The position numbers were made by a program, and so were the translations under genes. The notes under the pieces are model-generated. The model was not told the DNA's origin, searched no databases, and was given only the letters and a program-made list of their open reading frames with translations. From CAZAFD01 sp964484785 (lineage in GTDB: Bacteria; Pseudomonadota; Alphaproteobacteria; Rickettsiales; UBA1997): DNA of 13,563 nucleotides. Location: NCBI GenBank assembly GCA_964484785.1, contig CAZAFD010000019.1, positions 1-13,563 of the forward strand, written 5' to 3'. Every line of letters begins with the position of its first letter. The stretch's first letter is position 1. Positions 1-6,902 of the stretch are shown here, in pieces.

Positions 1-924
1 ATAAGAAAACTTACTTCTTTTTAAATGAGAAAAAATGCATGGCATACTCATATAAGTTGCCGTGGCACAGGAATAAAAGTTAGGAAAGTTTATTAGTTCC
101 TGTCCTTCTAATGGTTTGTTTGTTTCACGACTGTATCCGTTTAAAGAAAAATGATCTGATCTTGCTGATTCTCCCAAAACAAAAACAACCAAATTACGTT
201 TACCATTATCAAAAAAATCAAGCTTTTGCTCTGGATCTATGTCATCAGTAATAGATATCAGCCTATTCTTTTGAAGATAACCAGAGACTCTATCACCTAT
301 AATCTTAAATGTACCACCAATATAGTTGAATGGTATAACTTGATTAACTATTCGTTTATTTTGTCTTAAATAATAAAAGTATGGTCTATAAACAAAAAAT
401 ATCGAGACATTTAAGGTAAAAAATAATAATGTCATTATCCACATCAAAAATTTACTTAAAATAGGCCTCTTAGTCTTTTTTGTATCAAGTGATATCATCT
501 TAGTAAAGATAATACCTGGTAATACGCCTAGTAACAATATATGTAAACAAAAACCAAGATTAATAAATTCTTTCGCCTCAGTAACATCAGTCTGGAATAA
601 ATTCATCAACATATTACTGCTAATTGGTACATTGTATTTCTTCATAAAGTAATAGGCTATAGAGTTGCCAATACTAAAAAAGTACACAAAAAATTTAGCG
701 GTTCTATTATAGAAAAATATTGAATAAGTAAAGACTAAAATATCTATCAACAATAGATATACTAAAACAGCCATATATTGATTATAATTAGCATGTATCA
801 TATGGTTAACAACAAGATGACCATACAACAAAAAAGTCAAAAGACTGAATAATATAATATAAGCATTTAATCCAAGATTTAACTTTAGCTTATTTATAAA
901 ATTTTTTATCTTTTCCATATACAT
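1..924 (-). CDS. eptA: EptA-like lipid A phosphoethanolamine transferase, 3' part outside window
   Basis: Translating the minus strand from position 924 gives 308 codons without a stop to the window edge, so the C-terminal part is missing. The N-terminal part has about five hydrophobic segments (roughly residues 20-38, 50-70, 75-93, 120-140, 158-178), as in EptA/MCR enzymes. Next comes the start of the periplasmic alkaline-phosphatase-like domain: VVFVLGESARSDHFSLNGYS near residue 246, then SCATATYMSMPCIFS near 285. By family knowledge the Glu in GES (E252) is a metal ligand and the second Thr of CATAT (T290) is the nucleophile that carries phosphoethanolamine. These enzymes move phosphoethanolamine from phosphatidylethanolamine to lipid A, lowering surface charge. 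The Asp-His metal ligands of the C-terminal half lie off the window. The start could equally be the ATG at 918; neither has a strong ribosome binding site. It follows argS by 18-24 bases and is probably co-transcribed with it. A different sugar acceptor is possible. Confidence 0.85.
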   Translation of the reverse strand, partial: MYMEKIKNFINKLKLNLGLNAYIILFSLLTFLLYGHLVVNHMIHANYNQYMAVLVYLLLIDILVFTYSIFFYNRTAKFFVYFFSIGNSIAYYFMKKYNVPISSNMLMNLFQTDVTEAKEFINLGFCLHILLLGVLPGIIFTKMISLDTKKTKRPILSKFLMWIMTLLFFTLNVSIFFVYRPYFYYLRQNKRIVNQVIPFNYIGGTFKIIGDRVSGYLQKNRLISITDDIDPEQKLDFFDNGKRNLVVFVLGESARSDHFSLNGYSRETNKPLEGQELINFPNFYSCATATYMSMPCIFSHLKRSKFSY

Positions 925-942
925 TACCGTAATTCTAACAAG

Positions 943-2667
943 TTACATTCTATCTACTGGTTTTATACCTAAAAGATAAAGACATGTCTCTATACTCCTT
1001 TTGGTTAAAAATAACAAGGATAACTTGGATTTTTTATATACAGGATCCTTTTCATTATTGATATTACAAATGGTATAAAAGCTGCTAAAATCCTTAGCTA
1101 AACTATATGCATAATCAGCTATAAAGTTTGGAGATTGTTTTACATAAGAATTTTCTACTACCTCAACAAATCTCATAAGATTAAACACTAGATTTCTTTC
1201 GGCTTTATTATTTATTTGAGTAACCATATAATCAAAGGAATCATATGATTCCAATATAGAATTAATTCTAACTAAATTATAAAGAATATAGGCTCCTGTC
1301 TTACCATCAAAGGATGTAAACCTTTCTAAATCAAATATGTAATCAAGTTCTCTATAATTAATTAGATCCGCAAATTTAATACAGGCTACTGCAATATTCT
1401 TTATACACTCTTTATCTTTAACTTTAGACTTTTCTGAAACCTTCGAAATTGTTTCATCAACAAGATATCTTAAACGAACAATATCACCACTTCTAGTCTT
1501 ATAGGGTTTACCATCCTTTCCATTCATTGTACCAAAAGCACAATGAATAGCCTTAGTATGATCATTGAGATAACCAACCTTTTTACCTGCCGCAAGTATC
1601 TGTCTAAAATATTCACTCTGTCTACCATCAACAACATATAAAATTAGATCAGGTTTATACTCTGTAGTCCTGAATAATAAACTAGCCATATCTGTTGTTG
1701 CATATAAAAAGGCCCCATCGCTCTTTTGTACAATTAATGGCAATAGATTATCTTCTGATAAATCTATAACCTTGGCACCATCAGACTCAACTATATAACC
1801 CTGACTAACTAAGTCATCAATCATTGGTTGAATTAAATAATGAACAGAACTTTCTCCATTAAATAAATCAAAATGACTAGAAAAAATACCACAACATATA
1901 TCCCTTATATCATCTAGTGACACCTCAGAAAAGTACTCCCATAGGACTCTGTAGGGCTTGTAACCATCTTGTAATAATTTTGTAGCCTCTCTTGTTTTTT
2001 TAAAAAAATCAGGATCTTCCTTTGCCTTGGCTGCACCAAGTCTATAGATATCTGTTAATTCACTAGCACTAAGTTGTAGATCATCGATAAGATTTTCATC
2101 AAAACCAGGTTTAAAACACTTCAAATTAGGATACTTCAAACGTATTGATTCAATAACAACACCCATATTTGAACCCCAATCGCCCTGGTGCATATCACTT
2201 ATAACTTCATCACCACAGAAGGAATAAATCCTTCTTAGACTTTCACCAATAACTGTAGATCTTAAGTGACCAACATGCATTTCCTTGGCTACATTGGGTG
2301 CTGCAAAATCAATAATAACTTTTCTTTTGCCTTTTTGTCTAGAGTAGCCAAGTTTATCATCTGTGATACATGCATTTATATAACTTAAAAGTATATCATT
2401 TTTAACTGTTAGATTGATAAAGCCCGGCCCATCAATACTTATACTCTCTACAAAGGATTTATCTTTAAAATATTCAAGAATCTTACTAGCTATGTCTCTA
2501 GGATTTTGATGTAAAATCTTAGCTAGAGGCATGGCGCAATTAGTCTGAAAATCACTCAAATCCGGCCTATTCGAGTACTGAAAAAAAGCAAAATCCTCAT
2601 TTAAATTTAAATCTCTGAAACAGAGCTTTAATTCTTTATTTAAAAAATTATTAATCGTATTCATCAT
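943..2667 (-). CDS. argS: Arginyl-tRNA synthetase (class I)
   Basis: ArgRS charges tRNA-Arg with arginine in the cytoplasm. The protein is 574 residues, close to the 577 of E. coli. It opens with the ArgRS N-terminal additional domain (about 1-90). The class I signature HVGH sits near residues 131-134 within a DFAAPNVAKEMHVGHLRST block, and the KMSKS-equivalent region is the GKDGKPYKTRSGDIVRLR loop, in the form usual for ArgRS. The DALR anticodon-binding domain (TGAYILYNLVR onward) fills the C-terminus, ending in the typical LLGIKPVDRM. The open frame extends one codon upstream to a TTG at 2670, but ATG at 2667 (or the next ATG at 2664) is more likely: an AGG lies about 9 bases before 2667. 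It starts 26 bases after the murJ stop and is followed closely by the eptA-like gene, so it is probably the middle gene of an operon. The coding sequence contains a 16-base perfect palindrome at 1237-1252. Confidence 0.97.
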   Translation of the reverse strand: MMNTINNFLNKELKLCFRDLNLNEDFAFFQYSNRPDLSDFQTNCAMPLAKILHQNPRDIASKILEYFKDKSFVESISIDGPGFINLTVKNDILLSYINACITDDKLGYSRQKGKRKVIIDFAAPNVAKEMHVGHLRSTVIGESLRRIYSFCGDEVISDMHQGDWGSNMGVVIESIRLKYPNLKCFKPGFDENLIDDLQLSASELTDIYRLGAAKAKEDPDFFKKTREATKLLQDGYKPYRVLWEYFSEVSLDDIRDICCGIFSSHFDLFNGESSVHYLIQPMIDDLVSQGYIVESDGAKVIDLSEDNLLPLIVQKSDGAFLYATTDMASLLFRTTEYKPDLILYVVDGRQSEYFRQILAAGKKVGYLNDHTKAIHCAFGTMNGKDGKPYKTRSGDIVRLRYLVDETISKVSEKSKVKDKECIKNIAVACIKFADLINYRELDYIFDLERFTSFDGKTGAYILYNLVRINSILESYDSFDYMVTQINNKAERNLVFNLMRFVEVVENSYVKQSPNFIADYAYSLAKDFSSFYTICNINNEKDPVYKKSKLSLLFLTKRSIETCLYLLGIKPVDRM

Positions 2668-2693
2668 CAAGTCTTACCTATATACAATACTTC

Positions 2694-4265
2694 CTAAAGT
2701 TCACTATCGTTTTCTAAAACGTTTGTATCCGACCCTAGTTTTAAAACACTAAACATATTATGTCTAAAAACACCTATAAAATTGCTGAGAAATAAGTAAA
2801 ATACACCAGCTATAAAAGCACTTGTTGCTATAGTACCAAGCCTAACCACAAACCTACCAGGTATATCTAAAACAAGTTTTTTACATACGACAAGTATTAG
2901 ATACATAACTATAGTACAATAAAGAATCTTTATAGATTTAAATAATAAATTATCTGATATTTTGAGCTTTCCTTGTTTAACAGCTAAAAAAGATAAACAA
3001 GCCAGACTTAACAAAGAGGCTATTGCTGTTGATAAAACTATACCTCTATAACTAAAAACCTTCATAAAACAATAATTAAGTATGACATTAACTATCAAGG
3101 AAACAACTGTCATATGCATAGGTGTTCTTGTATCATTATGGGCATAGAAAATGGCCTGGACAATTTTGTTTAAGATAAATAAAGGTAAGGCAAAGGCGTA
3201 AATCTTTAGTAAACTTATAACGGCCAAAGAATCACTATAACCGAACTCTCCTCTTTGAAATAAAACAGGTATAAAATATTCAGACAAAACATAAATACCT
3301 ACAGCAGCTGGTAAACCAAAAAACAAAGCCACTAAAATAGATGTATCTTGAACTTTAGCTATATCCTCATTATTACCGCTAGCTATAACTTGAGCTAGGT
3401 GCGGCAATACACCAATACTTAAAGCTGTACCTATTAAGACCAAGGGTAACTGTATAATACGATCAGAATAATAAATATACGAAATACCGCCAACTATACC
3501 GGAAGCCATAATAGTATCTATCATGGAATTTATCTGTAATACACCACAACCTATAAAACTATTTACAAATTTAGAAAAAAATAAATTTACGTTCTTATCC
3601 ATCTTCGGATAAACCGGATACATAATAACTTTATTTTTTACTGAAAAATAGAAGAGCCATGCTAATTGGAGTATTCCACCAACCACAACGGCATAAGACA
3701 AGGTGTATAGTATATCTGTTTTAAAACATCCGGCCAACCAACAAAAGAATATAAAGGTTATATTTAATATAACCGGACAAATCGAGACACAGGCAAATTT
3801 ATTGAGGGAATTCAATATACCAGATAAAAAACTAACAAGAGATATAAATATCAAATAAGGAAATGTAATCCTGCTTAATTTTATTGATAAAGAATATTTA
3901 GAAAACTCATGTACAAAACCAGGAGCTATTATTCTAACCAAAAAGGGCATAAACAACTCTATTATTAATGTAAATATCAATAAAGCATACAGTAATATAG
4001 AAAATAAGTTCCTAGAAAACCTCTCTGTTTCTTCCTTACCATCCTTCACTAGACCATTAGAAAACATCGGCACGAAAACTGGATTAAAAGCACCTTCCGC
4101 AAAAACATTTCTAAACAAATTCGGCAGTTTAAAGGCCGTTAAAAAAACATCAGAATTTACCCCTGTTCCAAGGTACTTGGCAAAGAACATATCCCTAATA
4201 AAGCCAAAGATTCTGACTATTAAAGTACAAATACTAACAACAAAGGAGTTTTTCAAAAAATTCAT
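2694..4265 (-). CDS. murJ: Lipid II flippase MurJ
   Basis: MurJ moves lipid II, the peptidoglycan precursor, across the inner membrane. The 523-residue protein is hydrophobic throughout, consistent with the 14 helices of the MOP/MVF family. The family signature at the N-terminus is clear: GFIRDMFFAKYLG, then LPNLFRNVFAEGAFNPVFVP. Arginines fall at residues 18, 24 and 52, the positions described as essential in the E. coli protein, and R269 in YYSDRIIQLP matches the central-cavity arginine near 270. A short hydrophilic tail (about 508-523) ends the protein. The start at 4265 is preceded by a purine-rich AAGAAGAGAAA that could serve as a weak ribosome binding site. It is the first gene of the leftward murJ-argS-eptA-like group and diverges from the ankyrin gene. 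With FtsI and FtsL nearby it indicates that peptidoglycan synthesis is retained. Confidence 0.96.
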   Translation of the reverse strand: MNFLKNSFVVSICTLIVRIFGFIRDMFFAKYLGTGVNSDVFLTAFKLPNLFRNVFAEGAFNPVFVPMFSNGLVKDGKEETERFSRNLFSILLYALLIFTLIIELFMPFLVRIIAPGFVHEFSKYSLSIKLSRITFPYLIFISLVSFLSGILNSLNKFACVSICPVILNITFIFFCWLAGCFKTDILYTLSYAVVVGGILQLAWLFYFSVKNKVIMYPVYPKMDKNVNLFFSKFVNSFIGCGVLQINSMIDTIMASGIVGGISYIYYSDRIIQLPLVLIGTALSIGVLPHLAQVIASGNNEDIAKVQDTSILVALFFGLPAAVGIYVLSEYFIPVLFQRGEFGYSDSLAVISLLKIYAFALPLFILNKIVQAIFYAHNDTRTPMHMTVVSLIVNVILNYCFMKVFSYRGIVLSTAIASLLSLACLSFLAVKQGKLKISDNLLFKSIKILYCTIVMYLILVVCKKLVLDIPGRFVVRLGTIATSAFIAGVFYLFLSNFIGVFRHNMFSVLKLGSDTNVLENDSEL

Positions 4266-4341
4266 TTTCTCTTCTTGATTTTACATAACATAAATCTATC
4301 ATTTCGATAATAAATGGTATTTATATAAAATAAAGTATCAA
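4266..4341. other. Divergent spacer between murJ and the ankyrin gene
   Basis: These 76 very AT-rich bases must hold the start signals for both the leftward murJ group and the rightward ankyrin gene. Several TATAAT-like words are visible (for example GATAAT at 4306 and TAAAAT at 4326 on the plus strand), but none is paired with a convincing -35 box at normal distance, so I do not assign specific promoters. No inverted repeat of note. Confidence 0.4.
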
Positions 4342-5343
4342 ATGGATTTTTTTTTATATTTCTTGATATCGGTATTTTTTACTATACAAACAGGTATCTG
4401 TAACGAAGACCTAAAACAACAGACCACCACAAATCAAAAAACAAATTCTGCACAATTAGAACAACTAGACCTCAATGTGCTCCAAACAGCTAATAGCCCT
4501 ATTCTGACCGAAACAAAAGAAGATATAGAACATAAAAAAATATATGAAGAAGAACTAAAAAGAGCAAAAAAAGCTAATATATCAAAGGATATTGATGAAG
4601 CCGAGTATTTTAATATTACAGATACCGGAGTCAATAAAGAAGATATAGATTTTGAAAAGTACAGAAAAATGATTAAGGATACGAGATTACAACTACCAGA
4701 TGTAGAAAACAATCAAGATACTACACCAACTCTATATCCCACAGAAAAACAAATTAATAAGTTTACAACAAGCGATATACCAAGCGAATTGTTAAACAAT
4801 ACTAGAAGTGACGATAACAAACACATACCCTTAATTCTGTCAACAGGTGATCTGCAGAGTATAGCCAAAACAGCTATTGATAATGGGGACTTAAATGTAA
4901 TTAGAGGTATAGTAGATCTTACAAAAAATCCAGACTACCTTCTAGAAAATGGCCAAACACTTTTAAACTATACGGCCGCTACACAACACGAAGACATTCT
5001 CAGATATCTGATTTATAGTGGTGCTAATCTTAATATACAAAATATCTTGGGTAATACAGCATTGCACAATGCTATTATGCAAAACCAAAAGTATGCAATA
5101 AAGTTACTAGCTAAAAATAACGCTAGATTAGATATTTTTAATGTATATGGCTATACACCTTTAATGTTAAGTATTGTAGAAGGCAAGAACGACATAGCTA
5201 CTTACCTAATAGAATTTGAGCAAAACTTCTCTCAAGCAAATTCTAGAGGTGAAACTGTTTTTGATTTAGCAGAAAAATATAATAGAAGCAAGGTAAGGGA
5301 TCTTTTATTACAAAAACTCAATAAACAGTCCCAATCTAAATAA
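4342..5343 (+). CDS. Secreted ankyrin-repeat protein, function unknown
   Basis: The 333-residue product begins with a probable Sec signal peptide (about residues 1-20, MDFFLYFLISVFFTIQTGIC). The Cys at the end is not in a good lipobox, since Ile precedes it. Residues 21-165 are polar, rich in Gln, Asn, Glu, Lys and Thr, and look disordered, with a charged helical stretch around 60-80. The C-terminal half holds ankyrin repeats: a degenerate helical pair at about 171-202, then repeats at about 203-235 (NGQTLLNYTA), 236-268 (LGNTALHNAI), 269-301 (YGYTPLMLSI) and a final partial repeat at 302-328 (RGETVFDLAE). Ankyrin repeats bind proteins. An exported version could act in the periplasm or be released toward a host cell, but nothing here shows which. 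It stands alone on the plus strand between murJ (divergent) and rsmH (same strand, 261 bases downstream), so it could feed into the rsmH unit. Base composition resembles its neighbours. The repeat call is firm; the role is unknown. Confidence 0.85.
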   Translation: MDFFLYFLISVFFTIQTGICNEDLKQQTTTNQKTNSAQLEQLDLNVLQTANSPILTETKEDIEHKKIYEEELKRAKKANISKDIDEAEYFNITDTGVNKEDIDFEKYRKMIKDTRLQLPDVENNQDTTPTLYPTEKQINKFTTSDIPSELLNNTRSDDNKHIPLILSTGDLQSIAKTAIDNGDLNVIRGIVDLTKNPDYLLENGQTLLNYTAATQHEDILRYLIYSGANLNIQNILGNTALHNAIMQNQKYAIKLLAKNNARLDIFNVYGYTPLMLSIVEGKNDIATYLIEFEQNFSQANSRGETVFDLAEKYNRSKVRDLLLQKLNKQSQSK

Positions 5344-5543
5344 ATCATATTTAGCATCATCAGGCTAAGTAATTTATTATACACAAAATTGTTCAACTTT
5401 TTACAAGCCTGCGTAATAATCACTCTACTATAATTTCTTCAGAATCATAATATATGCTATAAGATATACGCCTAAAAACTTTGTAAAAACTATATAAATT
5501 TTTAATACAAAAAATGAATTTTGATTATTGAATTTTACTTCAA

Positions 5544-5562
5544 ATATCTTACCATAAGATAT
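5544..5562. promoter_or_regulatory. Palindrome upstream of rsmH, possible operator or promoter region
   Basis: ATATCTTA-CCA-TAAGATAT is a perfect inverted repeat with 8-base arms and a 3-base centre, 42 bases before the rsmH start. A weak promoter may overlap it: TTGATT at 5521-5526, then 18 bases, then TATCTT at 5545-5550 (four of six matches each). If that promoter is real, the palindrome covers its -10 box, where a repressor would act. There is no mraZ gene or typical MraZ box array. In sequence this AT-rich, an 8-base-arm repeat can arise by chance. Confidence 0.3.
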
Positions 5563-5604
5563 AGCGAGTTAATGTCAAATTATTAATTTATTATTTTTTA
5601 TACA

Positions 5605-6519
5605 ATGTCTAACGTGCCACATGTCCCAGTGATGGTAGAGGAGATGCTTAAACTTTTACAACCCAAGAAGGATCAAACAATTCTTGATTGTACTTTTGGT
5701 GCTGGTGGTTATACCAAGGCTATTTTAGACATTGCAGACTGTAAGGTTATAGCTATAGATCGTGATGAAAAAGTAAGACCCTTTACAGAAAATATAAAAA
5801 ACACTTACGGAAATAGATTCCAATTTCTTAATATATGTTTTAGCCAAACTAAAGATTTTATAAGCGAAAGTAGTTTAGATGGAATAGTTCTTGATCTTGG
5901 TGTATCCTCCATGCAGCTAGATAATGGAGAACGCGGCTTTTCTTTTAACAAAGAGGCACCATTGAGTATGGCCATGGGGTTAAATAAGATCACGGCACAC
6001 GAAGTAGTGAATTCTTATCCATCAGAAAAACTAGCAGATATAATCTATACTTATAGTGACGAAAGTAAAAGCAAAAAAATAGCAGAAGCTATTTGTTGCT
6101 ATAGACAAAAACAAGCAATAAATACTACTCTAGAATTAGCAGAAATAGTTAGCGCTTGCTATCCAAAGGGTTACTATAAAATTCACCCAGCTACAAAAAC
6201 CTTTCAAGCCATAAGAATTTATGTTAACAATGAAGTCCAAGAACTACAAACAATTTTAAATGACTCCATAAATCTGTTAAAAACAGGTGGTAGACTTGTG
6301 GTAATAACATTCCACTCGCTTGAAGACAGAATTGTAAAAAATTTTATAAAAGAAAAGTCGGATCTAAATACAGAAAAACTAAATAAATACAAATCAAATA
6401 CGCAACAACACTTTGTGTTTAAGGTTCTCACAAAAAAACCTATAATGGTTTCTGATCAAGAAGTAGAAAAAAATGTTAGATCTAGAAGTGCTAAATTGAG
6501 AGGAGTCATAAGATGTTAA
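5605..6519 (+). CDS. rsmH: 16S rRNA (cytosine(1402)-N4)-methyltransferase RsmH
   Basis: RsmH (MraW) uses S-adenosylmethionine to methylate N4 of C1402 in 16S rRNA at the ribosomal P site. At 304 residues it has usual length. Visible family motifs are HVPVMVEEML at the N-terminus, the SAM-binding DCTFGAGGYT (28-37), DGIVLDLGVSSMQLDNGERGF (92-112), HPATKTFQAIRIYVN, ITFHSLEDRIVKNF, and the C-terminal RSRSAKLRG. The normally very conserved PLDMRMD block reads PLSMAMG at 119-125, and the YGEER block reads YSDES, so the enzyme is diverged there. No Shine-Dalgarno sequence precedes the ATG; the leader is almost all A and T. It starts the rsmH-ftsL-ftsI unit, and its last 7 bases overlap ftsL. mraZ, which often precedes it, is absent here. 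Confidence 0.95.
   Translation: MSNVPHVPVMVEEMLKLLQPKKDQTILDCTFGAGGYTKAILDIADCKVIAIDRDEKVRPFTENIKNTYGNRFQFLNICFSQTKDFISESSLDGIVLDLGVSSMQLDNGERGFSFNKEAPLSMAMGLNKITAHEVVNSYPSEKLADIIYTYSDESKSKKIAEAICCYRQKQAINTTLELAEIVSACYPKGYYKIHPATKTFQAIRIYVNNEVQELQTILNDSINLLKTGGRLVVITFHSLEDRIVKNFIKEKSDLNTEKLNKYKSNTQQHFVFKVLTKKPIMVSDQEVEKNVRSRSAKLRGVIRC
6501..6505 (+). promoter_or_regulatory. Strong ribosome binding site for ftsL inside rsmH
   Basis: AGGAG lies 7 bases before the ftsL ATG at 6513, within the 3' end of rsmH. It is the clearest Shine-Dalgarno sequence in the window, fixes the ftsL start, and allows independent initiation across the 7-base gene overlap. Confidence 0.8.
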
Positions 6520-6902
6520 AAGCAATCAGACTAATAAAGTATTTTTTAATAACATCATCTGTATTCCTATTGTTTAGCCTCTTAAGTGTAAAATTTATTT
6601 TATACAAACAAAAGATTAATATAAGGGGTATAGAAAAGGAAATAGCTCTTCTTCACCAAGAAAATAATGTTTTAGAAACAGAATTAGCCTTTTTAACAAA
6701 CCCAACAAGGCTACAAGCTATATATAAAGATTTACAGAACTTGCCTCAAATAGAGGTTGTTGCAAATTTAACCAAGCAAACAAAAGTATCCGTAAATCAG
6801 ATTAAAAATATAAATAGGTTGAAAGAGTATTACTTAGCCAAAAGTAAGTCTTTACAAAAAAACAAATCCTTTGCTACTTCTAAAAATGATAAAGACAGAT
6901 AA
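6513..6902 (+). CDS. ftsL: Cell division protein FtsL
   Basis: FtsL is a bitopic divisome protein that, with FtsB and FtsQ, links early assembly to activation of FtsI/FtsW. The 129-residue product has the expected build: a short basic cytoplasmic end, one membrane segment (about 9-31, LIKYFLITSSVFLLFSLLSV), then a periplasmic coiled coil (about 35-72) with leucine-rich heptads, including EKEIALLHQENNVLETELAFL, and a basic polar tail. An NPTRLQAIYKDL segment after the coil is typical of alphaproteobacterial FtsL. Sequence conservation in this family is low, so the call rests on topology plus position: it overlaps rsmH by 7 bases and is followed by ftsI, the standard dcw order. It has a strong ribosome binding site. 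Confidence 0.88.
   Translation: MLKAIRLIKYFLITSSVFLLFSLLSVKFILYKQKINIRGIEKEIALLHQENNVLETELAFLTNPTRLQAIYKDLQNLPQIEVVANLTKQTKVSVNQIKNINRLKEYYLAKSKSLQKNKSFATSKNDKDR

Noticed and set aside
4434..4712. 92-codon minus-strand open frame opposite the ankyrin gene
   Set aside because: The plus-strand frame has a signal peptide and ankyrin repeats; the antisense product is a low-complexity Ser/Phe/Leu string with no recognisable motif.
5352..5369. TTAGC...GCTAA hairpin after the ankyrin gene as a terminator
   Set aside because: Only five base pairs with a long loop and no T-run; too weak to call.
5232..5423. 63-codon minus-strand open frame at the end of the ankyrin gene
   Set aside because: Mostly antisense to the ankyrin coding sequence, with no motif and no start signal.
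6871..6885. TTG-initiated extension of FtsI by five residues
   Set aside because: There is no ribosome binding site before the TTG; the ATG at 6886 gives the normal short cytoplasmic end. The TTG codons at 2670 (argS) and 10160 (gatB) were set aside for the same reason.
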